The notes: generated from the sequence alone by a model not told the origin. Positions 1-12,063 are shown, numbered from the stretch's first letter. The stretch: DNA of 64,000 bases from Aegilops tauschii subsp. strangulata (GCF_002575655.3 NC_053040.3:355816267-355880266), one strand, 5' to 3'. Numbers and translations are program-made.

Positions 1-664
1 TGCAGAGTGTACAAACTAATCATGGTTAGCCGTGTCCCCGGTTATGGACAACTTGAGTATCTAGTACTTGGATTATCATGTGAATCTCATCACCATGTTA
101 CTTTTAATTAATATTGTTGGGTTATTGATGACACTTAATTGGGATTGAGATGCTGTCAACCATCTCAATGTTTCACAACCACCATGATAGTTAAATAAAA
201 TTTATTCCTTTGAAGTAGGGAAAAATTGGCTTTTCGCAAAAACTGTAACCATAGAGCTTTCCACCAGCCATATATGCATGTAGTATAGCAATTTTTATGT
301 TCATTACTCTCTATGTGTTACTTTGCCAGCATATTCTATGTGCTGACCCGTTTTCGGGCTGCAACGTTTCATGTTGCAGACTTTTCAGACGACGAGTAAG
401 GTGCCTTAGGTCGTGGTCTTATACTCAGTGATGCCGCTGGAGTTGATGGACTCACTTATCTTCCAAGTCTTCCGCTGTTATCGTTTTTAGATGGCCTTAA
501 GCCATATTTATCATACTTAATCTCTTTGGAGATATTCGATGTAATAAGTGTGTGATTGCTACTCTGTTATAAATCCTCCATTTGTACTGTGCGTGTCAGC
601 ATTACTGATCCAGGGATGACACTGGTGCACAGCAGCACAGACCATTTGAGGTCTGGTCGCTACA
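1..664 (+). mobile_element. 3' part of a Gypsy LTR (Fatima-like, tentative)
   Basis: The segment reads as the downstream part of a plus-strand LTR. It is AT-rich non-coding sequence ending in GGTCTGGTCGCTACA at 664, immediately abutting coding sequence of the Transposase_28-like gene. Its start lies left of the window, so its TSD cannot be checked. The ending resembles Triticeae LTRs called Fatima, but that name is from memory. It was probably inserted into, or joined by deletion to, the 3' region of the Tat-type Gypsy element, because the expected Tat 3' LTR is missing here. Confidence 0.6.
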
Positions 665-708
665 GCCGCCCCGCCCGTGCGCAGTCCGCTAGAATAGGAA
701 AGGACAAG

Positions 709-3700
709 ATGGCAGCCCTGGAACGCACGAAGAAGGCGACGGCAACGGTGAAGGGCAAGAAGACGAGTCGAGGGTCGTCGTCGAGGTTCGGATTGCCGCC
801 TTGTTGGATCCAGGGGGACTGGATTCGGTCCACGATCCAGAAGGAAGATCTGGAGGATCTGGCCGGTGGAGGCTTTATCGCCCACGGGTCTTGGAGGTTG
901 CCGGGAACGAGACCAAGCCTCGACCGCAAGAGGGTGAGTGCGTCCTCCTTACCACCTATGTTGACCGGGGTTTCACTCTGCCCCCACATCCTTTTTTCCG
1001 GGGTTTCTTGAACTTTTTTGGTGCCCAACTTCATCACTTCTCCCCCAACACAATCACATACCTCGCTGCATACATCTCTCTGTGCGAAAACTTCCTGGGT
1101 TGTCAACTGCATTGGGGTCTTTTCAAACACATCTTTACCTGCCGCTCCCAAACTGTGAAGAAGGCAAATCCGAACGACGAAAAGACGCACACGATCCAAA
1201 TGTGCGGGGGTTTAGGAATTCAGAGGAGGGGTAGGAGTACTTTTCCCGCTATGACTCCTCCCGATTCAGTTAGAGGGTGGCAGTCGACCTGGTTCTACTT
1301 CCAAGACGTTCCGACTCCTAGTCAGTCGACCGGTCTTCCCCCCTTCACCATGGATCGGGTCTGCCAACCCTCTTCGCTGATTGTGACTCCAGCAGAGAAG
1401 GGAGAGGTGTCCATGTTAGTCGACCGGGTAGTCCAACTGGTTCGTGATGGCGTGACTGGCATGGATTTGTTGGAAGTGTTTCTCAGCAGACGCATCCAGC
1501 CTCTTCAAGCTCGCGATCATCCGATGTTGATGTACTCGGGCCCTAACGACACCGCTCGGGTTGACCCACAGGAAGTCACCGAGGAGACGGTGGAGCAGTG
1601 GATGCGGAGCATTACTGGAAACAAGGACAACCCCAGGGGGTCCAGGAGGGTTGCACCGTTCGACGCCGAAAACGAGCCAGACAAGGTCCGACCTTTGTTT
1701 TTGAGTGTAATTTTATTCTTATTTGCGATTGTCCTTGAATCTGATTGACGCGTGTTCAACTTCTTGCCTTGCAGATTTATACTGAGATGTACTCGATGCC
1801 AAACAGGGAGCAGGTCCGGGAGGGAACAAAGAGCACTGACGAGAGCGGCGACTGGCAGTCCCCCGAGGACCATGAAGACGATAGTGATGACTTGGGCGGC
1901 AGTGAGGAAGTCGAATCACCACCTCGCTCAGAGTGTCGATCCAAGCAGTCCCAAGACCCTGCGGGCGGGCGTGGCAAGGCAGCACCTCCAAGCGCACAAG
2001 TGCAAAAACACACTCGGACCTCATCTTCGGAGCCGACTGAAAAGGCCGCCAAGCATCTCAAGACCACCCCTTCAAAGCCTCGGAAGGCCTTGCCCAAGAT
2101 CAAGGTGGATGTTCCCGTCGCTTCTGCGTAAGTATTTTGCTTTCTCTCTTTGCTTTTGCGTCATTTGGAAACTTCTATGTTTCTGTCGACTCATTCTCTC
2201 GCTTGACCGAGTGAGTTCTGAAACTTTCAGCGCTGCTACTTCTGGGACCTCGATGGACATTTACAAGGACCAAGATGATGAGGAGACTGAGGGCGCGGCC
2301 ACTTCCAAAGCGGGTACGACTCTATAACCTTGCTCTCATTTTGTCACTTGAACTGTCGGTCGACCGAACTCTTACGGTCGAGTCTTTTGCAGCGCCGCAA
2401 AATGTCATTGAACTTCCAGACGACGATGAAGACATGCCTCAGAAGACCATGGGAAGAAAGGGCAGGACTTTGAGCAGGAGGGTGCCTGCCAGCAAGGTAC
2501 CTCAGTCGGCATTAGCGTCAGAACCAGTGATCCAGCCATTCGGAGATCCAATTCAGGCTTTTGTTTCTTTTGCCGACCCTCCATCGACTGATTGTCCCTC
2601 GGCGTTGACCGCTCAAGTCCCTTCTCTGTCTGTGCAACTCCATGCTTCAGATCCTCTGGCTGACTCGACCATTCCACCAGCTCTACTCTTCGTTACCCAT
2701 CATGTCCCAGAGAACCAGGTAAGCGTTGCTAAGGAAGCTATACGCCAAGCAGGCCTTATGATGGAGCAGATGAAGGAGGTGTGCGAGGCCAGCCAGGCTG
2801 CTTATGATGCCAGCTCCGCTCTCCAGACCAACGTCCAGGTTAGTTGATTTCCGACTAATCTTTGCTTGACCCTTTCCCTGTTAGGATATGGCACTTGAAA
2901 ACTGCTGCTTTATTATTCGTAAGATGTCCGTGAATAAGCGTTTTTAAACCTTTAATGTGCATCTATCATGAATCTGCACCTTGCATCCGTTCACCCACTG
3001 GGTGTTTTAACTTTTGATGAATAGTTCTTCCATTTGAGTCGACTAGGTCGCGACGAGTGTATCCTTGAATTAGTGGGGGCACGCAGAGTGCACCCATTGG
3101 GTGTAGTCCCCGAGACCACCGTCAAATGTTTGATTCGGCGGGGGTCTTTACCAAAATGTTTCTTTACAATTCTTCCACTCGGTCTAGACGGGTCGTGCCG
3201 AGTGGGATCCAGACCAGTGGGGGCACGCCGAGTGCACCCACTGGGTGTAGTCCCCGAGACCGCGGTCGACTGCGGGCAGTCGGCGGTGGTCTAAGAACAA
3301 GTGTTGCCTTTTTTCCCGACTGGACGGACCGTGTCGATTGGAAAGTCAAACCAATGGGGGCACGCTAAGTGCACCCACTGGGTGTAGTCCCCGAGACTAC
3401 TGTTGAATGTTTGATTCGGCAGTAGTCTTAGAACTCTTTTTGCCGTAATGACCTGAACTTGTATCTTACCGCTCAGAAGAAATCGATCTTTGTTCCTGTC
3501 GACATACGTGTCCTATTTGTTGACTGCAGAAATCTTGTGAGCTCGGGGTCCAATTTGCTGAATTGGAGCGGAAGCAGATCCAGCTCAACCTTGATCTGGA
3601 ACTGGCCAAGCAGAATTTGCAGAAAGCCAAGGATGAAGCAGCTGCCATGGGAGGTAGGAACCTGTCGACTGTTTGCTTTGCCAGCTTTACTTTTCGCCTT

Positions 3701-4636
3701 TTTAACCGAGTGACTCCACTCGAACAGATGTGCGTAGTGAGAATCGACAACTCCAAGCTCGTTTGAAGAATGTTATTTCTTTAGACAAAATGAAGCAGGC
3801 TCTGGAGTAGAAGGACCTCGACCTTGCCGCAGCGGAGAAGACGTCGCGTGAAAGAGCTGAACTGGCTGACAAGAAGTTGGCTTCGGTTGGCAACTTAGAA
3901 GAAGAAAACGCCAAGTTGAAGACTGCCATTAACGAAGCAAACAAAGAAGTCGTGCAGCTGAAGAAGGACAAAGTGGCCCTGACTGACAAGGTTGAGGATC
4001 TCACTCGGAAGAGGGACGAACTGGAGACTTATCTGGGAGGACTCACCAAGAAGATGTTACTTATGCTTGAAGGTACTTTCCCTTGTCCGACTGATTTGCC
4101 ATTGTCGACTCATCATACAACTGTCGACTCATCATTTTTCTATGTGTGCAGAATTCTGTCAAAACTTAGAGGAAGAGACCGGGCGGATTGAGACAAATCT
4201 GGACCCCATCAACTCTCCCGTCAAGGACGAAGTTGTGATGAATGTGCTGCGACTGGAATCCCGCCTCGCCAGCGTCACCAATTATCTTGCTCGACTGAAG
4301 GTGGCAGTATCGTGGATCGATACGGAGCTCTGGCCAAGTGTGACATTCCAGAATGACCTCAAGTCTCTGATGACTCGACTCAACGAAATCCCTGGTCGAG
4401 TGCAGGCGTGGAAGAAGTCCTCAGCTTGGTGCGGTGCAGACGTGGCTCTGTCTCTTGTCCGTGTCCATTGCAAAGAAGTTAGAGAAGAGAAACTGGCGGC
4501 AATCAAGGTCGCAAATACCAAGAAGCTTCAATTCCAGTCCTTCGTGGAGACCTTCATCGACGCCGCCACTCATATTGCTGCTGGAATCGACCTGGATAAG
4601 TTCGTCGAGCCAGCTAGCCCTCCTCCTGCCGAGTGA
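709..4636 (+). pseudogene. Seven-exon Transposase_28 ('putative gypsy type transposon') gene, antisense to the Tat element
   Basis: I reconstruct seven exons: 709-1685, 1775-2127, 2231-2313, 2393-2838, 3530-3653, 3728-4072 and 4152-4636. All introns are GT-AG and every phase agrees across the junctions, giving about 935 codons. Exon 1 carries the N-terminal domain typical of plant Transposase_28 proteins (RGFTLPPHPFFRGFLNFF, later QSTWFYFQD). Exons 2-4 are acidic, Ser/Pro-rich linker. Exons 5-6 are heptad-rich coiled coil (ELERKQIQLNLDLELAKQ; EEENAKLK). Exon 7 ends in PPPAE before TGA at 4634. Two lesions are visible: the frame moves at about position 900 inside exon 1, and TAG at 3808-3810 interrupts the coiled coil. 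Genes of this type are carried in antisense orientation by Tat-lineage Gypsy elements in grasses; the position downstream of the minus-strand integrase fits. The biochemical function is not established. The ATG at 709 was chosen because it opens a basic N-terminus (MAALERTKK) leading into the domain. Confidence 0.78.
3072..3435 (+). repeat. Three tandem ~140-bp units inside intron 4 of the Transposase_28-like gene
   Basis: A block containing GGGGGCACGC, GTGCACCCA and GGGTGTAGTCCCCGAGAC starts near 3072, 3217 and 3354. Each block is followed by a variable part with TTGATTCGGC or CAGTCGGC. The array lies between the donor at 2839 and the acceptor ending at 3529, making this the longest intron of the gene (691 bp). 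Confidence 0.8.
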
Positions 4637-4829
4637 ACAAACTTTATGCCTCACTTTTATTTGCCTCGAAATGCCGAGTGATTTTGTAACCGTTAAACTC
4701 CTTCGGGCCTGATGCCCGAGTACTTCCGTTCATGGTCCTAAACCTTGCTGGATTTATCCGAACTTGGTTTCTCTTTGAATATGGTTGCTTTGTCTTTACC
4801 ACTTTCAGATCTCTTTCCTCTGAGTGAAA

Positions 4830-5251
4830 CTCGGTCGAGAGGGCCGTGAACATGAGCACTTGGTGCTGCACACGACCTATACCTCGTCATCCTTGCGGAC
4901 CGGGATGGAGCGGACGTTGTACTTGTGACCCAACTCGGTCGAGAGGGCCGTGAACATGAGCACTTGGTGCTGCACATGACCTATACCTCGTCATCCTTGC
5001 GGATCGAGATGGAGCGGACGTTGTACTTGTGACCCAGCTCGGTCGAGAGGGCCGTGAACATGAGCACTTGGTGCTGCACATGACCTGTACCTTGTCGTCC
5101 TTGTGGAAAGGGATGGAGCGGACGTTGTACTTGTAACCCAGCTCCATCGAGAGGGCCGTGAAAATGAGCACTTGGTGCTGCACACGACCTGCACCTCGTC
5201 GTCCTTGCGGATCAGGATGGAGCGGACGTTGTACTTGTGACTCAGCTCCGT
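4830..5251. repeat. 104-bp tandem array (four units plus a remnant)
   Basis: The anchor CTC(G/C)(G/A)TCGAGAGGGCC recurs at 4830, 4934, 5038 and 5142, and a remnant occurs at 5246, giving an exact 104-bp period. Units differ by a few substitutions. Because 104 is not a multiple of three, reading frames shift from unit to unit, so the short peptides readable here are not coding. The array lies between the antisense gene and the 71-bp array. Confidence 0.9.
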
Positions 5252-5800
5252 CGGAGTGGTTTTTAACTTAGGTGAGTACGGGGTCGTAGCTAAGCCCTCG
5301 AGTGAGAGGGTTGCTCTTCACTCGGAGTTGTTTTCAACTTAGGCAAGTACGGAGTCGTAGCTAAGCCCCCGAGTAAGAGGGTTGCTCTTCACTCAGAGTG
5401 GTTTTTAACTTAGGCGAGTACGGGGTCACAACTAAGCCCCCGAGTGAGAGGGTTGCTCTTCACTCGGAGTGGTTTTTAACTTAGGTGAGTGCGGGGTCGC
5501 AGCTAAGCCCCCGAGTGAGAGGGTTCCTCTTCACTCAGAGTGGTTTTTTAACTTAGGCGAGTACGGGGTCGCAGCTAAGCCCCTGAGTGAGAGGGTTGCT
5601 CTTCACTCGGAGTGGTTTTTAACTTAGGCGAGTACGGGGTCGCAACTAAGCCCCAGAGTGAGAGGGTTGCTCTCCACTCGGAGTGTTTTTGAAACTTAGG
5701 CGAATTGAGTTCGCGGCTAAGCCCCCGAGTGAGAGGGGGTTGCTCTCCACTCGGAGAGTTTTTGAAACTTAGGCAAATCGGGTTCGCGGCTAAGCCACCT
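5252..5800. repeat. 71-bp tandem array, first copy (~7.7 units)
   Basis: Units begin at CGGAGTGGTTTTTAACTTAGG (5252, 5323 and so on, period 71). Each carries CCGAGTGA and TCACTCGG about 12 bases apart, an 8-bp inverted repeat able to form a stem-loop. The last units vary more (GCGAATTGAGTTCGCGGC). The array sits just downstream of the end of the minus-strand integrase, so it belongs to the 3' untranslated part of the Tat element. Confidence 0.9.
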
Positions 5801-5915
5801 ACTGGGGGATTTGAACACATGTGTTTGTGGGATAACAATCATTAAGATACTGCAAAAATCTTGTCTATGATAAGCAAACTGAAGGATTCTTATTACAACT
5901 CGTCGATCTGAGTGT

Positions 5916-6986
5916 TTAGGTATAAAAACGGCGGAGCAGCTCCGTATTCCACGGGTGTGGCTCGTCTTCTTTCTTGGCTACGTTGTCGAGGTGATACGCC
6001 CCATTGTGGAGCACCTTGGTGATGATGAAGGGACCTTCCCAGGCCGGAGCGAGGTTGTGAGGTCGTTTCTGATGCACTCGGAGCACAAGGTCTCCTTCTT
6101 GGAATGCTCGACCTCTACATTACGGGCATGGAATCGACGCAAGTCTTGTTGATAGATGGTCGACCTGATCAAAGCCATCTCAGGTTCTTCCTCCAAGAGG
6201 TCAACTGCATCTTGGCGTGCTTGTTCAGCTTCAGCTTTTGAGAAAAGTTCCACTCAGGGAGCGTTGTGCAGCAAGTCACTCGGAAGCACAGCTTCAGTGC
6301 CATATACCATGAAGAAATGGGTTCAGTCAGTCGACTGGTTTGGAGTTGTTCTTTGTCCCCACAAGACATATGGCAATTCAGTCACCCAAGCTCCAGCAAC
6401 ATGCTTGAGATCGCCCATCAGTCGGGGTTTCAGCCCTTGAAGGATCAAACCATTCGCCCTTTCTGCTTGCCCATTCGACTGTGGGTGCGCAACAGATGCG
6501 TAATTGACCCGAGTACCTTGGGAAGCACATAATGCTCTGAACTGATCAGAATCAAAGTTGGAGCCATTATCTGTGATAATACTGTGAGGGACTCCATATC
6601 TGAATGTCAGCTCTTTGATGAAACTGATGGCAGTGCTTGAATCGAGATTCTTGATAGGCTTGGTTTCGATCCATTTAGTGAACTTGTCGACTGCTACAAG
6701 CAAATGTGTGAAACCACTTCTGCCGGTCCTCAGGGGTCCAACCATATCTAATCCCCAAACAGCAAATGGCCAGATGAGTGGAATGGTCTTCAAGGCCGAT
6801 GCAGGCTTGTGGGTCATGTTGGAGTAGAACTGGCAGCCTTCGCACTTGTCGACTATATCTTTTGCCATCTCGTTTGCACGCGGCCAGTAGAATCTCGCTC
6901 GGTATGCTTTGCCTACGATGGCCTGAGAGGACGCATGGTGACCATAGGTCCCCGAGTGGATATCATTTAGAATCATTCGACCTTCC
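5916..6986 (-). pseudogene. Degenerate Gypsy (Tat) integrase, unit 1
   Basis: The minus-strand reading frame from 6976 encodes an integrase with a zinc-binding region (KCEGC at residues 44-48) and the catalytic triad: D77 in GLDMVG, D136 in IITDNGSNF and E172 in QSNGQAERANG. The last two acids are separated by 35 residues (DD35E). The frame is interrupted by in-frame TGA codons at 6323-6325 and 6254-6256. It shifts again near 6110 before the C-terminal region, which ends at a stop at 5916-5918. The protein would insert retrotransposon cDNA into the genome; this copy cannot produce it. It is the last domain of the polyprotein, after RNase H. Confidence 0.9.
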
Positions 6987-9257
6987 TCAGGTGTGATACA
7001 TCGCTGAGCGACCCCAGTGACGCTTTCTCTGTAAAGCTGATGACCATCGTGAAGGCTTTGGATCGACGGACAATCTGACGGGCCTCATCTTCATCCTCCG
7101 GAAGCTCCTTTCTGAGCAAATACGCAATATATGGTACTGTCCAGTCGGGGTGATTACCAAAACTTCCATAATTAGGTCGACTACGGCCGGGACCTCAATC
7201 TGAGTTGGATCTGTTGAACTTTTCGGTTGTGGGGGCTCCTCCGTGAAAGGATCCTCTTGAATTGAAGGGGTATGGAGATGCTCCAAGAACACATTGCTGG
7301 GTATGGGCTTCCGAGTGGAACCTAGCTTCGCCAGATCATCTGCTGCTTGATTCTTGATTCGGGGTATGTGGTGGAGCTCTAACCCCTCAAACTTCTTTTC
7401 CAACTTTCTTACTGCATTGCAATAACCGGTCATAGCTGGGCTCCTGATATCCCACTCCTTCATCACTTGATCGACCACTAAATCTGAGTCACTGATGCCA
7501 AGTGAGATGGCCATATGCAACCCATACAGAAGTGCCTCATATTTAGCTTCATTGTTGGAAGAATCAAAGTGAATCTGGAGAACATAACTGAGTTTATCAC
7601 CTCTTGGGGATACCAGGACTACTCCAGCACCAGAGCCATTCAGCATCTTGGATCCATCAAAGAACATAGTCCAATGTTCTGAGTGAATCTGAGTCGGTTG
7701 CTGCTGTTCAATCCACTCGGCGAGGAAATATGCTATCGCTTGGTACTTGATTGCTTTCTTTGCCTCGAACTTGATATCCAACGGAAGGAGTTCAATCGCC
7801 CACTTTGCCACTCGACCAGTTGCATCCCTATTGTTCAGAATTTCTAATAATGGAGCGTCGCTGACGACTAAAACCGAGTGGTCTGAGAAGTAGTGTGCTA
7901 CTTTCTTTGTGGTCAAGTAAATTCCATAAACAAGCTTCTGATAATGCGGATATCTCTGCTTGGACGGAGTCAAGACTACAGAAATACAGTACACTGGGCG
8001 TTGATGTTTGTAGGCTTTGCCTTCTTCTTCCCGCTCGACCATGAGCACTGTGCTGACAACCTGTCCAGTGGCTGCTATATACAGTAGTAGAGGCTCTTTG
8101 CTTATTGGGGCAGCAAGCACCGGCTGGGTGGAAAGCAGGGCATTGAGCTCTACAAACGTCGCTTCAGCTTCAGGAGTCCACTCGAACTTGTCAGACTTCT
8201 TCATCAGTTGGTAAAGAGGCAATGCCTTTTCACCGAGATGAGAAATGAATCGACTCATAGCGGCCAAACAACCAGTAAGCTTCTGAATGTCGTGCACACG
8301 CACATGGCATTTCATTCTGAGGATTGCTCCAACCTTTTCCGGCTTTGCGTCGATCCCTTGTTCGGAAACGAGGAAACCGAGTAACTTTCCACCTGGGACT
8401 CCGAATGTGCACTTTGATGGGCTGAGCTTGATATCATATCTTCTTAAGTTGGCAAAGGTTTCAGCAAGGTCAGTTAGCAGGTCGGAACCTTTACGTGACT
8501 TGACCACGATGTCATCCATGTATGCTTCCACATTCCGACTGGTTTGAGTGAGCAGGCACTTCTGAATCATGCGCATGAATGTGGCGCCAGCATTCTTGAG
8601 ACCAAAAGGCATGGTAACATAGCAAAAACACCCAAATGGGGTGATGATGGCTGTTTTTATTTCATCGGGTCCATATAGTCGGATCCGATGGTACCCAGAA
8701 TATGCATCCAAAAAGGACAAATGCTCACATCCCGCAGTCGAGTCGACAATTTGATTGATGCGGGGTACAGGGAAATGATCTTTCGGGCAGGCCCGATTGA
8801 TATGCTTGAAGTCGATACACATACGAAGTGAATCATATTTCTTGGGGACCATGACAACATTGGCGAGCCATTCGGAGTGGTATATCTCGCGGATGAACTC
8901 AGCTACCAGAAGCCGAGCCACCTCTTCGCCAATTGCCTTCCTCTTCTCCACGGCAGACCGACGGAGATGCTCTTTAACGGGTTTTGCTTTCGGGTCAACT
9001 CCCAAACGGTGCTCAGTCAATTCCCTGGGTACACCCAGCATGTCAGATGGTTTCCATGCGAAGATGTCCCAGTTCTCACGGAGGAACTGGATGAGCGATT
9101 CTTCCTATTTGTTGTCGAGTGTTGTTGAGATATGAGTCGGAGCAGCATTGGGGTCGGTTGGGTGAATGTGAACTGGCTTTGTTTTCCCGGACGACTGAAA
9201 TGCAGACTGTGAAGCAGGCTTCCTAGCACGCGACAAATCACTCGGATCTGCATTCTT
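6987..9257 (-). pseudogene. Degenerate Gypsy (Tat) reverse transcriptase - RNase H - archaeal-type RNase H, unit 1
   Basis: The longest open stretch is 684 codons (9041-6987). Reverse transcriptase occupies about residues 15-245, with LDAYSGYHRI (catalytic D112), MPFGLKNAG and AYMDDIVV (YMDD at 174-177). A first RNase H follows (about 310-445) with YIAAT where the catalytic TDAS-type motif is expected, so it looks vestigial. A second, archaeal-type RNase H (about 457-572) has FFDGSK (D462), NNEAKYEAL (E498), DSDLVV and AADDLAK. This double arrangement marks the Tat lineage. The stretch between GIS and DSDLVV appears short by a few residues. Upstream, TAG at 9105-9107 interrupts the same frame. 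A one-base deletion near 7155 and another shift near 7060 garble the tail that leads to the integrase. Confidence 0.92.
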
Positions 9258-9937
9258 CTAGTACTCTTGCATCTCTACTACTGTCATCTGTTCATCGACG
9301 ATCTTTGAGCCCTTCTGGAGGCACTCTTCTGCTCTCTGCCGATTCCCAGTGACTGTAATCACACCTATGGGACCAGGCATCTTCAACTTGAGGTACACGT
9401 AACATGGTCGGGCCATGAAACGAGCATATGCAGGCCTGCCCAGAATAGCATGATAGGCACTGTGAAAATCCACAACTTCAAATGTCAACTTTTCCTTGCG
9501 GTAATTCTTTGAATCACCGAAAACCACATCAAGAGTGATCTGACCGAGTGAATCGGACTTCTTCCCTGGGATGACTCTGTGGAATTGTATATTGTTCTCA
9601 CTGAGTTTGGAAATCGGAATCACATCCCTCGGAGGGTCTCAGCGTACAAAATGTTCAAACCACTGCCACCGTCCATCAAGACTTTTTTCAGTGGGTCGAC
9701 CACCAACGCTTGCCGCCCAGGGGTAGCAACGTGCGCTCGGTGGTCGAACTGGTCGAATGTATTGGGAGTTTTTGACCACTTGAAATACGTCGTTGTTGCC
9801 GGAGCAACCATGTTTACCTCTCTATTGATAACTTTCAGTCGACTTTTGCTCTCAATGTCAGCAAAAATCACTAAAGTGGCATTGACATTGGGGTAACCAT
9901 CATCCTCTTCTTTGTCCTCATTCTTATCAGATTCCTT
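9258..9937 (-). pseudogene. Degenerate Gypsy aspartic protease region, unit 1
   Basis: Downstream of gag on the minus strand, the frame carries VLMDGGSGLNILYAETL, the DG(G)S-type active-site motif of Tat-lineage aspartic proteases. It shifts frame near 9623, continues as a protease C-terminal part containing HAILGRPAYARFMA, and stops at TAG (9258-9260). The protease would release the gag and pol products. The upstream gag stop at 9938, the frameshift and the downstream stop make it non-functional. Confidence 0.85.
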
Positions 9938-12011
9938 TTATTTTTCACTGGGCTGACCCTCTCGGAAGCTCTGAATCAGGAGTCGACATTGTCGAGTGGT
10001 ATGCTTGGGGTAAATCAGGTTTCCCTCTTCATCCTTCTTGGTGTGTATATGACACGGCAAATCTAGCACATCATTTCCCGCTTGATCTTTCACTTTCTTG
10101 GGAATCCACGGCCCCTTGGGCTTTCCTTTGAATTTTCCTCGGGTCACAACTGTGGCCTCACCAGGACCTGCGGGTTTGGCTTTGCGCTTCTGCTTCCAAC
10201 AGGAATTCCCTCCTCCGGTGTCCCGGGCGACTGGTTTGTTCTTGCCACTGCGGAGTCGGTCTTCTTCCTCGCCGTTAGCGTACCGAGTGGCTATTTCCAT
10301 CATTCGGGCTAGGGTCATATCTCCTGTCCGACCGAATTTCAGGTTAAGCTCTGTGTACCGAACACCCTCCTTGTAGGCGCAAACTGCTTGGTGTTGTGAC
10401 ACATTTTCCACTGTATGATGAAGAGTGGTCCACCTCTGGATGTAATCCCTCAAAGTTTCATTCGGTTTCTGAACACAATGCTGTAATTCAGTCAGCCCTG
10501 CAGGCCGTTTGCAAGTGCCTTCAAATGTCCTGACTAACACTCGGGCCAATTCTTCCCAACTGAAGATACTTCCGGGAGCCAACTGATTCAACCAAGCTCT
10601 GGCTGAACCCTCCAGCATCAGGGGGAGGTGCTTCATGGCTACATCATCATTGCCGCCGCCAATCTGCACAGCAACTCGGTAATCCTCTAACCAAGTGTCT
10701 GGCTTCGACTCACCGGTGAACTTACTCACTCCCGTCGCCAACCTGAAGTTGGGAGGGATCTCAGCAGCTCTGATCTCTCTGCTGAAGCAGTCAGGCCTGG
10801 AGACATGAACTCTGCTACCAGTCGGACGATCACTGTCTAGTCCTTCCCTGTGTGCTCGGTTTCTGTCGACTAGACCTTGCACAAGAATCGACCTTGCATC
10901 GAACCTGGGTTCTCTTGGGTCGACTGGGACTCTTCGCTCATCGCCATACAGGCGCCTGTCATCATACTGTCGGGGCACGTACGATCCGCCCCTTGGAAGG
11001 GGCGTAGGCACTTGACGGCGGTCATCACGGTCGAGTCGATGATCATACTGCTCATGGTTCTGACCCAGGTACTGTTCCTAGCGGTGCCCACAACCCTCAC
11101 GCCACGGAGGCGATCTTGGGTTGTGAGCCGACTGGACTGTGTCCGCCACTACGGACCTGCTGTGGATCCTGTTGCGCGACTGAGAAACGGCTGTGTTTTG
11201 CTCACCTGCTGCCCGGAGCAGCGCTCGAATCTGCATCAAACCTCTTCCAGCCTCTGATTGAGACGGCTGAATCGACTCTGCTATACGGGTTGCAGCTGTA
11301 AGATTCTGGATCGGAGTGCGGTATACCTGAGGTTCAGGCGGAAACAATTGTCGGTGTCGTCGACTGGATTCGGGGATCTGTCGTCGAGCGCGCTCCTCGG
11401 GTGAATGTTGGAGGTTCTCCAGACACGCGCGCTCAGCCAAGGTGGCCAGGCGCGCAGCCTCCAAGGCCCGAGCCTCAGAGGTTTCTCCGATGATGGGGGT
11501 GTGGAGGGCCTCCACATTGCGATGATGCAACTCATCCCTCTGCTCCGAAGTGATTGCCGCCGCCACCGCGACGGAAACCAGGCGGGCTACTCGGCGTGTC
11601 GACCATGAGGACTTCTGCCGCAGGGTCACTGCTGTCGCACTCGGACAGAGTCTCGGTGGAACCAGTCGAATAGTCCGTAGAGAGATTCATCGGGCTCTAT
11701 TGCCACGACTTAAGGGGTGGCCGACTGACGGGCCACAGCATGCTTTATCCACCGCTGAAGCTGCGATCGACCAGATCGCTTGCGACGGCGAGCAACGGGG
11801 AGCGAAGATGCTGCGGGAGCCGACCGATACTGGGTCGACGACTGCGGTAGAAGGACGCCGCAGACACATGCGCGAAAGTGCGTCGCCCCGCGGACGGGGA
11901 GCGTCTCGATGTCGAGGGGGCCTCCTGGAGCCAGGCGGAGTCATCGGAGATGAAAACGAGCACGCCGAGACGGATCTCGTGGCCCTCAGCCAAACCGCCG
12001 CCAGAAACCAT
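9938..12011 (-). pseudogene. Degenerate Gypsy (Tat) gag, unit 1
   Basis: A minus-strand ATG at 12011, about 50 bases inside the primer-binding site, opens a degenerate N-terminal part. The frame 11629-11078 and the frame 11011-9938 are the same frame, separated by TAG at 11078-11080. The second part (357 codons) contains the retrotransposon gag domain (LMLEGSARAWLNQL; NETLRDYIQRWTTL), the structural protein that packages the RNA. It ends in a Lys-rich tail with Cys/His residues (PCHIHTKK; TTRQCRLL). TAA at 9938-9940 separates it from the protease in the same frame. Shadow open frames on both strands over the GC-rich N-terminal part were ignored. Confidence 0.88.
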
Positions 12012-12063
12012 GATGATGGAGATTGGAAAAATTGCAACCTCACCGGAAGTCGCTAAGACACCT

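Noticed and set aside
4738..5194. Minus-strand frames with repeated peptide in the 104-bp array
   Set aside because: The period is not a multiple of three, the frames change between units, and there is no coding context.
5252..5800. Regularly spaced palindromic repeats resembling a CRISPR array
   Set aside because: The whole 71-bp unit is repeated, there are no unique spacers, no cas genes, and the context is plant nuclear DNA.
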